The position numbers were made by a program, and so were the translations under genes. Below the pieces are notes generated by a model that was not told where the DNA came from, searched no databases, and saw nothing but the letters and a program-made list of their open reading frames with translations. From Nitrospirota bacterium (GTDB lineage: Bacteria > Nitrospirota > Thermodesulfovibrionia > Thermodesulfovibrionales > JdFR-86), in assembly GCA_030667205.1 (NCBI GenBank), contig DAOUWH010000003.1:1-16527 (forward strand): a stretch of 16,527 nucleotides of DNA. Direction: 5' to 3'. The first letter of the stretch is position 1, and the number at the start of each line of letters is the position of its first letter. This document shows positions 7,363 through 14,215 of this stretch, in pieces.

Positions 7363-8210
7363 GAAAGTCCGTAGTATTGCTGGCGGTACTGGCGGCGTTT
7401 ATGGCCTCGGGGTTTACCCTGGACCTCAACAAGGTCGAAAAGGTTTTAAAGACCACGGCGGCTGCCACAAGGACCATGAGCGACGAGGAGGAGTACTACC
7501 TTGGCCGTGCGGTGGCGGCAAAGATTCTTTCCGAATATGACCTTCTGGAAAACGATGCGCTCACTGATTATGTTAACCGCGTGGGCCTGACCGTGGCCAT
7601 CCATTCGGACAAGCCCTACACTTACGACGGATACCATTTCGCCGTGCTCGACACGGAAGAGATAAACGCATTCGCCTGCCCCGGAGGGCTAATCTTCATC
7701 ACCAGCAGCATGGTTGACGCCCTTGCCAATGAGGAGGAGCTTGCCGCCGTGCTTGCGCACGAGGTCGCCCACGTGGCCCACCGCGACGGCGTTGCCTCAA
7801 TAAAGAAATCTCGTTGGCTTGAGGTGGTAGGGATTATCGGCACCGAGGCGGCAAGGGAGTTTGGCTCCCAGGATGTCTCCTCACTTGCCACGCTCCTTGA
7901 GGGCTCTGTCAATGACGTCTTCAAAACCCTCGTTACAAAGGGCTATGGAAGAGAGCAGGAATACAGGGCCGACACGACGGCACTCACCATCCTTGAAGGG
8001 GCAGGCTACACCCCCCGGGCGCTTGCGGATTTCCTGACCACGCTGGAGGCCAAGAAGAAGACTAGAGGGGGTCTCCTCAAGACACACCCCAGCAGTAAAA
8101 GCAGACTCAAGAATGTAGAGGAAAATATGCCCGAGGCCGATGCCGACGAATCCCTGATAGCAAAGAGAGCCGAGAGGTTCAATGCCTCGTTCGAAGAAGA
8201 GGAAGAATAA
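7359..8210 (+). CDS. M48-family periplasmic zinc metallopeptidase
   Basis: A 283-residue exported peptidase of the HtpX/BepA-like M48 family. An N-terminal hydrophobic signal spans about 4-18. The catalytic motif is H134-E135-x2-H138 (AHEVAHVAH), and the third zinc ligand is probably E201 in REQEYRAD, followed by D205. The N-terminal M48 hallmark DEEEYYLGRAVAAKI (42-56) and INAFACPGGLIFI (102-114) are also present. There are no TPRs after the peptidase domain, unlike E. coli BepA, and the C-terminus is a run of glutamates. The likely role is proteolytic quality control of envelope proteins. It starts in an ATGA overlap with the SH3 gene and is the last gene of the cyclase-SH3-M48 unit. Confidence 0.92.
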   Translation: MRKSVVLLAVLAAFMASGFTLDLNKVEKVLKTTAAATRTMSDEEEYYLGRAVAAKILSEYDLLENDALTDYVNRVGLTVAIHSDKPYTYDGYHFAVLDTEEINAFACPGGLIFITSSMVDALANEEELAAVLAHEVAHVAHRDGVASIKKSRWLEVVGIIGTEAAREFGSQDVSSLATLLEGSVNDVFKTLVTKGYGREQEYRADTTALTILEGAGYTPRALADFLTTLEAKKKTRGGLLKTHPSSKSRLKNVEENMPEADADESLIAKRAERFNASFEEEEE

Positions 8211-8265
8211 GGCCAGTAGGGCCAATATTCCTTTTAATATCATTAAGTTTTAAGGCTTCTGCCAA

Positions 8266-8322
8266 GGACGAAAAACGTCCTGATCCTCCCTTGAATTTCC
8301 GTTAAAGCCCCCTTGCAGGGGG
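8266..8322. other. Two short hairpins in the 201-bp gap after the M48 gene
   Basis: GGACG-AAAAA-CGTCC at 8266-8280 and CCCCC-TTGCA-GGGGG at 8308-8322 are perfect 5-bp stems. Neither is followed by a clear T-run, so they are weak candidates for a terminator of the upstream operon, or remnants of a short intergenic repeat. Confidence 0.3.
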
Positions 8323-8331
8323 GATATTGTT

Positions 8332-8360
8332 CTGATAGAATCTGCCTATAAGCATATAAA
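8332..8360 (+). promoter_or_regulatory. Candidate sigma70-type promoter for the cytochrome cluster
   Basis: CTGATA at 8332-8337 (4 of 6 to the -35 consensus), a 17-bp spacer, and TATAAA at 8355-8360 (5 of 6 to the -10 consensus) lie in an AT-rich stretch. Transcription would begin near 8367, giving a leader of about 45 nt that contains AAGGAGG at 8397-8403, 8 nt before the ATG. Confidence 0.4.
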
Positions 8361-8411
8361 TCTTGTATAGCTTATGGTTGTTTGGCTCACTAAACCAAGG
8401 AGGCGAATAGG

Positions 8412-8819
8412 ATGAGGACATTTAAGGTACTGCTTATCGCTGCGATAGCTTTAGCCATGGTGTGTGCGACTGCCTTTGCTGTCAAGCACCTGCCCGAGGA
8501 GCGCGGGAAGGCGCACTTTAATAACCCGGAATTTGCAGAGGGCAACAAGTCATGCAATTCCTGCCATCCAAACGGAAAAAAGCTTGAAAGAGCGGGCACG
8601 AAGAAAGAGTTCCGAATAATGGGCAAGACCCAGAACAGCCTTGAGGAGGCTGTTAACTTCTGCATCGTAAACGCAAACAAGGGCAAGGCGATCCCGGAGG
8701 ACTCAGATGAGATGAAGGACATGGTTGCCTACATTAAATCCCTTGGCAGAAAAGCGGCTCCCGGCTACGGGGCACCGGCATACGGAGCGCCGGGATACGG
8801 AGCGCCGAGCTATAAGTAA
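8412..8819 (+). CDS. Secreted mono-heme cytochrome c with Tyr-Gly repeat tail
   Basis: A 135-residue protein with a clear signal peptide (1-23, cut after AFA) and one heme c attachment motif, C48-N-S-C51-H52. The sixth heme ligand is not certain; M70, M101 and M104 are the candidates, with M101/M104 lying before the final helix (MVAYIKSL), where class I cytochromes often place theirs. After that helix comes a tail of P-x-Y-G-A repeats (115-134). It would carry one electron at a time in the periplasm. The start is firm: AAGGAGG 8 nt before the ATG. It is the first gene of a three-gene cluster with the membrane cytochrome at 8834 and the DUF2892 protein at 9638, so electron exchange with the membrane cytochrome is likely (inference). 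I do not recognise a named family. Confidence 0.85.
   Translation: MRTFKVLLIAAIALAMVCATAFAVKHLPEERGKAHFNNPEFAEGNKSCNSCHPNGKKLERAGTKKEFRIMGKTQNSLEEAVNFCIVNANKGKAIPEDSDEMKDMVAYIKSLGRKAAPGYGAPAYGAPGYGAPSYK
8760..8813 (+). repeat. 15-bp in-frame repeats coding a P-x-Y-G-A tail
   Basis: Three full 15-bp units (8760-8774, 8775-8789, 8790-8804) and one partial unit (8805-8813) encode PGYGA, PAYGA, PGYGA and PSY. Units two and three are nearly identical in DNA, indicating recent slippage or duplication at the 3' end of the cytochrome gene. Confidence 0.9.
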
Positions 8820-8833
8820 AATGGAGGGGCTGG

Positions 8834-9619
8834 ATGCCGGCATTCCTTTTTAAGTCGCTCCTTTCAATCTTCATAGTGCTCTCGGCGCTCGCGGCCATGT
8901 TTACGATGTTCGAGCTGTTCGGGCGGGAGGAGAAGAGGTTCTCCGCCGAAGGGCTCAGGAAACTCCACAAGATAAACGGCATGGCCTTCCTGATGCTGTG
9001 TTTCGTTATCTCTTATTTCTGCCTAAAGGTCCTGGCGGGAACACATGCCGAGCTTTCCTCGAGGGCGGTCTTCCATTCGGTGCTGTCCATTTCGGTGATA
9101 ATGCTTCTTATGCTCAAGATAGTGATTAACCGGTTCTACAGGCAGTTTTACGACCAGCTTAAAAGTATCGGACTTGTCCTGGCGCTGTTAACATTCGGGA
9201 TGGCGGGGACATCGGGAGGATACTACCTGCTTGTGACCGGTTTTGGCACCGACCTGACCATAGATAGGGTAATCCGAAAGGCAGAGAAGGCAGAAGAGAT
9301 GAAGCCTGCGGAAATGGAGACGGAGGCCGAACAGGTCGCCAGGTTTACGGTTAAGACCGATGACGAGAGCATTAACAGGGGAAGGGCGCTTTACGAGTCC
9401 AATTGCACAACATGCCACGACCCCAGAAGCGATGACACTATAGTCGGCCCCGGCCACAAGGGCATACTGAACACCCCCATGCTTCCTGTAAGCAAGCGCC
9501 CGGCCACGCCCGAAAACATAAGAAAACAGCTTAAAAGCCCCTACAGAAAGATGCCGGTTTTTGACTATCTTACGGAGGCGGAAGTGAGTAACATTATCGC
9601 GTACCTTAATACCCTCTGA
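8834..9619 (+). CDS. Four-helix membrane protein fused to a C-terminal cytochrome c domain
   Basis: A 261-residue protein. Four predicted membrane helices (about 5-27, 47-67, 80-98, 112-134) carry histidines H45, H71 and H81 near helix ends that could bind b-heme, as in small cytochrome-b-like domains (inference). A charged linker (about 145-175) leads to a cytochrome c domain with C191-T-T-C194-H195 and the expected distal methionine M240 (YRKMPVF), closing with VSNIIAYLNTL. It has the look of a quinol- or membrane-facing electron transfer protein that would pass electrons to a soluble cytochrome such as its upstream neighbour, only 14 nt away. GGAGG at 8823-8827 lies 6 nt before the ATG. 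The membrane part resembles DUF4405/DUF6529-like domains, but I cannot place it exactly. Confidence 0.85.
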   Translation: MPAFLFKSLLSIFIVLSALAAMFTMFELFGREEKRFSAEGLRKLHKINGMAFLMLCFVISYFCLKVLAGTHAELSSRAVFHSVLSISVIMLLMLKIVINRFYRQFYDQLKSIGLVLALLTFGMAGTSGGYYLLVTGFGTDLTIDRVIRKAEKAEEMKPAEMETEAEQVARFTVKTDDESINRGRALYESNCTTCHDPRSDDTIVGPGHKGILNTPMLPVSKRPATPENIRKQLKSPYRKMPVFDYLTEAEVSNIIAYLNTL

Positions 9620-9637
9620 GGGAGGGAAGGAGGAACA

Positions 9638-9847
9638 ATGGAACACAATGTCGGCAGGAAAGACAGGGCGCTGAGGCTGATTATCGCTATTGCGTTTTTC
9701 GTAATCGGCCTGACGGCCCCAATAGGCGCGGGCCTTAGGATTATTCTCTTTTTCTTTTCGGCCACTGCGCTTTTTACGTCCATTTACGGGTTTTGCCTTC
9801 TTTACAGGGTGCTCGGGATAAGCACCCACGAGGAACACGGGAAATAG
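9638..9847 (+). CDS. DUF2892 (YgaP transmembrane-type) small membrane protein
   Basis: A 69-residue protein with the DUF2892 hallmark N-V-G-x2-D-R-x-L-R at residues 4-13, followed by two hydrophobic helices (about 14-33 and 37-58). In E. coli YgaP a similar module anchors a rhodanese domain; here the module stands alone. Its molecular function is unknown, though such proteins are often found beside sulfur or redox genes. AAGGAGG just before the ATG gives a strong ribosome site. It lies 18 nt after the membrane cytochrome gene and is probably the last gene of that unit. Confidence 0.82.
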   Translation: MEHNVGRKDRALRLIIAIAFFVIGLTAPIGAGLRIILFFFSATALFTSIYGFCLLYRVLGISTHEEHGK

Positions 9848-9903
9848 TTCTCAACAAAGCTTGCACGGACACATACACTTTATAGTCCTTCCGTGAAGAG
9901 ATG

Positions 9904-9932
9904 TTGACATCAGTTTTGCGGCCAATTACAAT
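9904..9932 (+). promoter_or_regulatory. Near-consensus sigma70 promoter upstream of the ABC permease
   Basis: TTGACA at 9904-9909 (6 of 6), a 17-bp spacer, and TACAAT at 9927-9932 (5 of 6). The start of transcription would be near 9939, leaving a leader of about 50 nt before the ATG at 9989. This is the best-matching promoter in the window. Confidence 0.75.
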
Positions 9933-9988
9933 GTGCATGACGTTTGCCCGAGCACGGATACAGGAAAGGTTGTTCACACAAGCAAATA

Positions 9989-11185
9989 ATGGATATCTTT
10001 CATATCGCAATCAGCAATCTCAGGCGAAAACCTGTAAGGACCGCCGCGATATTTCTCGGAATTGCGGCGCTGACCGGCATGCTCGTGGCTCTGTCGCTTA
10101 TGTACCGCGCCGTGAACAATTCCATTGAGCTTGGCGGCGCGCGCCTGGGGGCCGACGCCATGGTCGTGCCCCGGATGTGGGAGGACGAGACACGGGGCAT
10201 CCTGCTTTCGGGCGGGCCGACAGAGTTTTACATGGATGCCGGCATAGAAGAAAAGATAATGTCTGCCGAGGGGGTCGAGGCAACGGCGGCACAGCTCTTC
10301 GTCGTCTCGGCGCCGCTTTCGTGCTGCACCGTCTCGGACACCATGCTCGTGGGGTTCGACCCCAGGAGGGATTTTACCATCTCGCCCTGGCTTAAGCGGA
10401 AAGTCGGGAAAAAACTCTCCGACGGCGAGGTAATCGTAGGGCGGAACATTTTGGCAGAGCCCGGCGGGAGACTGAAATTCTACGGACACGAGTTCCTGAT
10501 AGCCGGAAAACTCGAGCCCACAGGCATGAAGTACATCGACAGCTCTGTCTTCATCCCGATGCAGGGCGTCAGGGCCATGATTTCCGACTCGCCGGAGAAG
10601 GCCTTGAAAACTCTAAAAGTAAATGAAAGCGAGATATCCGCCGTGCTTTTAAAGCTAAAGGGCGATGCGAATCCGGAAGAAGTGGCGCTGAAAATAGAGT
10701 ATGCGCTTCCGGAGGTCAAGGTGGTGCTTTCAAGCGAGGTGCTGCGCTCGGCAAGGGAAAATCTTAACGTGCCGCTTAAGGGCATCGTAACCGCAGTGGC
10801 CATTCAGTGGGCCGTGAGCATTTTCCTGATAGGGGTGCTTTATTCGCTGAGCGTCTCGGAAAGGCAGAGGGAGGTCGGCATCCTCAGGGCAACCGGCGCA
10901 AAGGCAAGGGACATAATCAGGCTATTCCTCTACGAGATACTGATGGTTTCCGGCGCGGGAGGCATCGCGGGGATAGTCTGCGCGGTGGTATTTGTCATGA
11001 CTTTCGAAAACCTCCTTAGAGTGGCTTTTAACGTGCCGTTTTTGATCCCCCCGCCGCATGAGGTGGCCGGGATTGCCCTCCTTGCGTTTTTCCTTGCGAT
11101 TGTCTCCGGGCTCCTGGCGACTTTCTATCCGATAATGAAGGCCTCAAGGAAATCCCCCCATTACGCCATGCGCGTGGAGGGCTGA
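9989..11185 (+). CDS. MacB/FtsX-type ABC transporter permease
   Basis: A 398-residue permease with the FtsX-fold layout. One N-terminal helix (about 17-39) is followed by a large periplasmic domain (about 40-265) and three C-terminal helices (about 270-294, 320-342, 357-380). The FtsX core shows ERQREVGILRATGAKARDI before the second C-terminal helix, as in LolC/MacB relatives. The periplasmic domain has a paired cysteine (C112-C113, LSCCTVSD) and the string LVGFDPRRDFTISPWL. The ATG at 9989 is preferred to an upstream TTG at 9944, since it begins MDIFHIAISNLRRKP as expected for this fold; the ribosome site is weak. Such permeases need a separate LolD/MacB-like ATPase, and none is encoded next to it. 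The substrate is unknown; lipoprotein, lipid, peptide or metal-related export are all possible. Confidence 0.88.
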   Translation: MDIFHIAISNLRRKPVRTAAIFLGIAALTGMLVALSLMYRAVNNSIELGGARLGADAMVVPRMWEDETRGILLSGGPTEFYMDAGIEEKIMSAEGVEATAAQLFVVSAPLSCCTVSDTMLVGFDPRRDFTISPWLKRKVGKKLSDGEVIVGRNILAEPGGRLKFYGHEFLIAGKLEPTGMKYIDSSVFIPMQGVRAMISDSPEKALKTLKVNESEISAVLLKLKGDANPEEVALKIEYALPEVKVVLSSEVLRSARENLNVPLKGIVTAVAIQWAVSIFLIGVLYSLSVSERQREVGILRATGAKARDIIRLFLYEILMVSGAGGIAGIVCAVVFVMTFENLLRVAFNVPFLIPPPHEVAGIALLAFFLAIVSGLLATFYPIMKASRKSPHYAMRVEG

Positions 11186-11273
11186 GTTAACCTGAGCGGC
11201 CTCCGGCTTGCCCCCCCATAACATCTCCAGAATTAAAGAAATTATATCGCACCTTAAAACTTTCGCAAGGCCT

Positions 11274-11299
11274 CTTGAAACATATTTACAGCCCCTGAA
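11274..11299 (+). promoter_or_regulatory. Candidate sigma32 (heat-shock) promoter of hsp20
   Basis: CTTGAAA at 11274-11280 matches the sigma32 -35 element exactly. After 11 nt comes CCCCTGAA at 11292-11299, which matches the -10 element in its CCCC core only. Transcription would start near 11306, about 60 nt before the ATG. A heat-shock gene directly downstream supports the call. Confidence 0.55.
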
Positions 11300-11365
11300 A
11301 ACTGTGATACGATTTTGTGTAAGGGCATGCTTAACGTCCTGATATAAGTCAAGAAGGGGGTTTTC

Positions 11366-11857
11366 ATGGCGGAGAAAAAGACTGAAGGCAAGAGGGAAGT
11401 CGCCCCTTACAGGCCCTTCAAGATGCCGATGATGTTCGACGAAACGGACAGGATGTTCAACCGGTTCATGGGACGGCGGTTTGGCCCAATGCGGTGGCCC
11501 AAGATGCTCTGGCCCGAGGAGCTTGATTCGGGATATCCCTCGGTCGATATATACGAGGACGCCAGGAGCGTGATGCTCAAGGCCGAGATCCCCGGCGTCA
11601 ATAAGGAGGACCTCAACGTCAACATAACCGAGGACGCGATAACCATAAGCGGAGAGAAGAAGAAGGAGGAAAAGGTCGAGGAAAAGGACTATTACCGCTA
11701 CGAGCGCTCCTACGGGTCCTTCAGGCGAATCCTTCCGCTTCCGGCGGGGGTGCAGAGCACAAAGGCCAAGGCGAAGTTTTCAGACGGGGTGCTGGAGATA
11801 AAAGTGCCCAAGACCCCGGAGGCGAGGAAAAAGGAGGTCAAGGTCCAGATAGAGTAG
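11366..11857 (+). CDS. Small heat-shock protein, Hsp20/alpha-crystallin family
   Basis: A 163-residue ATP-independent chaperone that holds unfolding proteins in the cytoplasm. The variable N-terminal arm (1-55) is Met/Phe/Trp-rich. The alpha-crystallin domain spans about 57-150 with YPSVDIYEDARSVMLKAEIPG, the EDLNVNI strand, a charged KKKEEKVEEKD loop and the signature F-S-D-G-V-L-E-I-K-V-P-K (138-149). The C-terminal tail is short and lacks a classical I-x-I motif. Ribosome site AAGGGGG (11354-11360) lies 5 nt before the ATG. A sigma32-like promoter precedes it and an intrinsic terminator follows within 30 nt, so it is a one-gene heat-inducible unit. Confidence 0.95.
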   Translation: MAEKKTEGKREVAPYRPFKMPMMFDETDRMFNRFMGRRFGPMRWPKMLWPEELDSGYPSVDIYEDARSVMLKAEIPGVNKEDLNVNITEDAITISGEKKKEEKVEEKDYYRYERSYGSFRRILPLPAGVQSTKAKAKFSDGVLEIKVPKTPEARKKEVKVQIE

Positions 11858-11883
11858 GGCCTTCACTCCCAGGTGCGCACCTC

Positions 11884-11908
11884 AAGGCGGCCTCCGGGCC
11901 GCCTTTTT
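11884..11908 (+). terminator. Intrinsic terminator after hsp20
   Basis: A 9-bp stem, AAGGCGGCC (11884-11892) with GGCCGCCTT (11897-11905), loop TCCG, and a T-run at 11904-11908. It ends the hsp20 transcript 18 bp before the TATAAT of dxr. Confidence 0.93.
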
Positions 11909-11925
11909 CGTGATGAAATATACGT

Positions 11926-11931
11926 TATAAT
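11926..11931 (+). promoter_or_regulatory. Candidate -10 element for dxr
   Basis: A perfect TATAAT ends 10 nt before the dxr ATG and 1 nt before an in-frame GTG at 11933. The -35 zone (11903-11909) is the T-run of the hsp20 terminator and matches the consensus poorly. The predicted leader is about 4 nt or less. Confidence 0.5.
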
Positions 11932-11941
11932 AGTGAACTTT

Positions 11942-13099
11942 ATGAAACGCATAGCGATATTAGGCTCAACCGGCTCTATAGGGCAAAGCGCCCTCGACGT
12001 AGTGGCCCGCCACAGCGACCGTTTTAAGGTGGTCGGTCTTACGGCACATGCAAATGTAGAGCTTCTTCTGAAGCAGGTCGAGGAGTTCGGGCCCGAGGCG
12101 GTTGCCGTGACAAACGGCGGTGTGGCCGCTGAACTTAAGCGGAAACTCGATATTCCGGTCCATGAGGGACAGGAGGGCATCTGCGAGGTTGCATCGAACA
12201 AAGATGCCGATTTTGTCCTCTCTGCTATTGTCGGCTCTGCCGGGCTTCTGCCCACACTTGCGGCGGTACGTGCGGGCAAGACCATAGGGCTTGCCAACAA
12301 AGAGACGCTCGTCGCGGCAGGCGACATAGTTATAGAGGAGGCCCAAAAAAGCGGGGCTAAAATACTCCCCGTGGACAGCGAGCACAGCGCCGTGTTCCAG
12401 TGTCTTGAGGGGCAGGACAGAAAATTCTTACGGAAGGTAATCCTTACCGCCTCCGGAGGCCCCTTCATGGGGAAGAGCGCCGAAGAACTCAGGGACGTCA
12501 CCCCTGCCGACGCCCTTAACCACCCGAGCTGGTCCATGGGAAAGAAGATAACCGTGGATTCGGCCACGCTCATGAACAAGGGCCTCGAGGTCATCGAGGC
12601 GCACCACCTTTTCGGGGTGAGCCCTGAGAACATCGAGGTGCTCATACACCCCCAGAGCATAATACATTCCATGGTGGAATTTACTGATGGGTCCTGTATC
12701 GCACAGCTTTCGGTACCCGACATGCGGGGCGCGATAGCGTACGCGCTTTCGTATCCCGAGCGGCTTGAAGGTGTAATTGAGGCGCTTGACCTGCCTTCGC
12801 TTGGGCAGCTGACCTTCCAGAAGCCTGATATTAAAAGTTTCCCCTGCCTCTCATACGCATATGATGCCTTGAGCGAGGGCGGCACCATGCCTGCGGTGCT
12901 CAATGCGGCGAACGAGATCGCCGTGGAGGGTTTTCTGGCGGGCCGGATAAGGTTTAACGATATTCCTGCTATAATTAAAAAAGTAATGAACTCCCATGAA
13001 AAAACCGCAATGAGCGGCATCGAGACGGTCCTCAAGGCCGACGCCTGGGCCAGAGAGCATGCCATGAAGCTAGTTGAATCCATCGAGGCATCCACCTAA
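11942..13099 (+). CDS. dxr: 1-deoxy-D-xylulose-5-phosphate reductoisomerase
   Basis: A 385-residue enzyme of the MEP isoprenoid pathway, converting DXP to 2-C-methyl-D-erythritol 4-phosphate with NADPH and a divalent metal; it is the fosmidomycin target. Key parts seen: NADPH loop GSTGSIG (8-14), LANKETLVAAG (117-127), metal ligands D145 and E147 (PVDSEHSAVFQCLEG), E216 (MNKGLEVIEAHHLFG), the flexible-loop HPSWSMG (194-200) and TASGGPF (169-175). The ATG at 11942 gives the family's MKRIAILGSTGSIG start. There is no Shine-Dalgarno, and TATAAT lies just upstream, so a leaderless mRNA is possible; GTG at 11933 would add three residues. dxr leads the dxr-rseP-hldE-mfd unit. The uppS and cdsA genes that often precede dxr are absent. 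Confidence 0.97.
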   Translation: MKRIAILGSTGSIGQSALDVVARHSDRFKVVGLTAHANVELLLKQVEEFGPEAVAVTNGGVAAELKRKLDIPVHEGQEGICEVASNKDADFVLSAIVGSAGLLPTLAAVRAGKTIGLANKETLVAAGDIVIEEAQKSGAKILPVDSEHSAVFQCLEGQDRKFLRKVILTASGGPFMGKSAEELRDVTPADALNHPSWSMGKKITVDSATLMNKGLEVIEAHHLFGVSPENIEVLIHPQSIIHSMVEFTDGSCIAQLSVPDMRGAIAYALSYPERLEGVIEALDLPSLGQLTFQKPDIKSFPCLSYAYDALSEGGTMPAVLNAANEIAVEGFLAGRIRFNDIPAIIKKVMNSHEKTAMSGIETVLKADAWAREHAMKLVESIEAST

Positions 13100-13102
13100 G
13101 TA

Positions 13103-14206
13103 ATGACTATTATATCGGCGATAATACTGCTTGGAGTACTGATTTTCGTCCACGAGCTGGGGCATTTCCTCTTCGCAAAGCTCATGGGTGTGAAGGTCCT
13201 GAAATTCTCTCTGGGTTTTGGAAAAAAGCTCATCGCCAAGAAGTACGGAGAGACCGAGTACCAGATAGCGGCCTTCCCGCTCGGGGGCTATGTGAAGATG
13301 TTTGGAGAGGAATCCGGCGAGGAGATGCGCCTCACCGGAGACACGGAAGAGGAGCCCGCAACCAAAGAAGATTTAAAACGGGCATTCAGCGCCCAGCCCG
13401 TCTGGAAGCGTTTTCTGATAGTGCTTGCCGGACCGGCGTTTAATATCTTCTTTGCGTCGGTCATATTCGCGGCGCTTTTCATGCAGGGGGTGCCTGTCCT
13501 CCTGCCGGAGGTCGGAGAGGTAATGAAAGACACGCCCGCCCAGGCCGCCGGACTGCTCGAAGGCGACAGGATCGCGGAGATCGACGGCGTGGAGATCGAG
13601 GCATGGGGCGAGATGACCAGCATCATACACCAGAGCCCAGGCAAGGAACTCCATTTAAAGATCTCAAGGGGCGACAGCACCTTTGATGTCTCGATCACGC
13701 CGGAGAAACGCACTGTCGAAAACATCTTCAGCGAGGAAAAAGAGGTCGGCCTCATAGGCATAACGCCCTCGGGCGCGGTGTTCTACGAGAGCTATCCACC
13801 GCACCGCTCGCTCGTGCTCGGTGTGCAAAGGACTGTTGAGATATCGGCCCTGACCGTAGTGGCCATAGTCAAGCTTGTCCAGAGAATTATACCCGCCGAG
13901 ACCATCGGCGGGCCGATAATGATAGTGCAGATGGCAGGGGAGCGGGCTTCGGAAGGTCTGATGAATTTCTTTATGTTCATGGCTGTAATCAGCATAAACC
14001 TGGGTATTGTAAACCTCCTGCCCATCCCCATACTCGACGGCGGCCACCTGGTGTTTCTTGGTTACGAGACCGCTTTCAGGAAACCCCCGGGGGAAAAGGC
14101 CGTCGCCGTTGCGCAGAGGGTGGGGCTGGTGCTTATCATGATGCTGATGGCCTTCGCGCTTTATAACGACATCTTGCGTATAATTACAGGAAAGAGCCTG
14201 CCGTAA
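13103..14206 (+). CDS. rseP: RIP-type site-2 zinc protease (RseP/RasP family)
   Basis: A 367-residue inner-membrane protease that cleaves substrates within the membrane, classically anti-sigma factor RseA in the envelope stress response or remnant signal peptides. The zinc site H17-E18-x2-H21 lies in the first helix, the GGYVKMFGE membrane loop at 61-69, a single PDZ domain at about 135-200 (AAGLLEGDRIAEIDG), and the third ligand D312 in NLLPIPILDGGH. Helices lie at about 2-22, 103-125, 282-304 and 340-360. E. coli RseP has 450 residues and two PDZ domains; this shorter one-PDZ form resembles those of many other phyla. It starts 3 nt after the dxr stop; GAGG is 14 nt upstream, too far for a strong site. 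No anti-sigma factor is in the window. Confidence 0.94.
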   Translation: MTIISAIILLGVLIFVHELGHFLFAKLMGVKVLKFSLGFGKKLIAKKYGETEYQIAAFPLGGYVKMFGEESGEEMRLTGDTEEEPATKEDLKRAFSAQPVWKRFLIVLAGPAFNIFFASVIFAALFMQGVPVLLPEVGEVMKDTPAQAAGLLEGDRIAEIDGVEIEAWGEMTSIIHQSPGKELHLKISRGDSTFDVSITPEKRTVENIFSEEKEVGLIGITPSGAVFYESYPPHRSLVLGVQRTVEISALTVVAIVKLVQRIIPAETIGGPIMIVQMAGERASEGLMNFFMFMAVISINLGIVNLLPIPILDGGHLVFLGYETAFRKPPGEKAVAVAQRVGLVLIMMLMAFALYNDILRIITGKSLP

Positions 14207-14215
14207 ATTTTAAAA

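Noticed and set aside
9188..9838. Minus-strand 216-codon frame opposite the membrane cytochrome and DUF2892 genes
   Set aside because: It spans two real plus-strand genes that have strong ribosome sites and clear motifs; nothing supports the antisense frame.
9864..9895. CACGGA ... TCCGTG inverted repeat as a terminator after the DUF2892 gene
   Set aside because: The stem is only 6 bp with a 20-nt loop and no T-run, so it is not convincing.
11297..11365. GAAAAC / GTTTTC pairing that could hide the hsp20 ribosome site as an RNA thermometer
   Set aside because: The upstream arm lies within the predicted promoter -10 and would not be transcribed; the stem is also only 6 bp of mostly A-T pairs.
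11863..13095. A 410-codon open frame on the minus strand, fully opposite dxr
   Set aside because: Its translation is rich in Ser, Ala and Thr with no recognisable motif, while dxr on the other strand has every family motif. It is a shadow frame produced by codon bias in a GC-rich gene.
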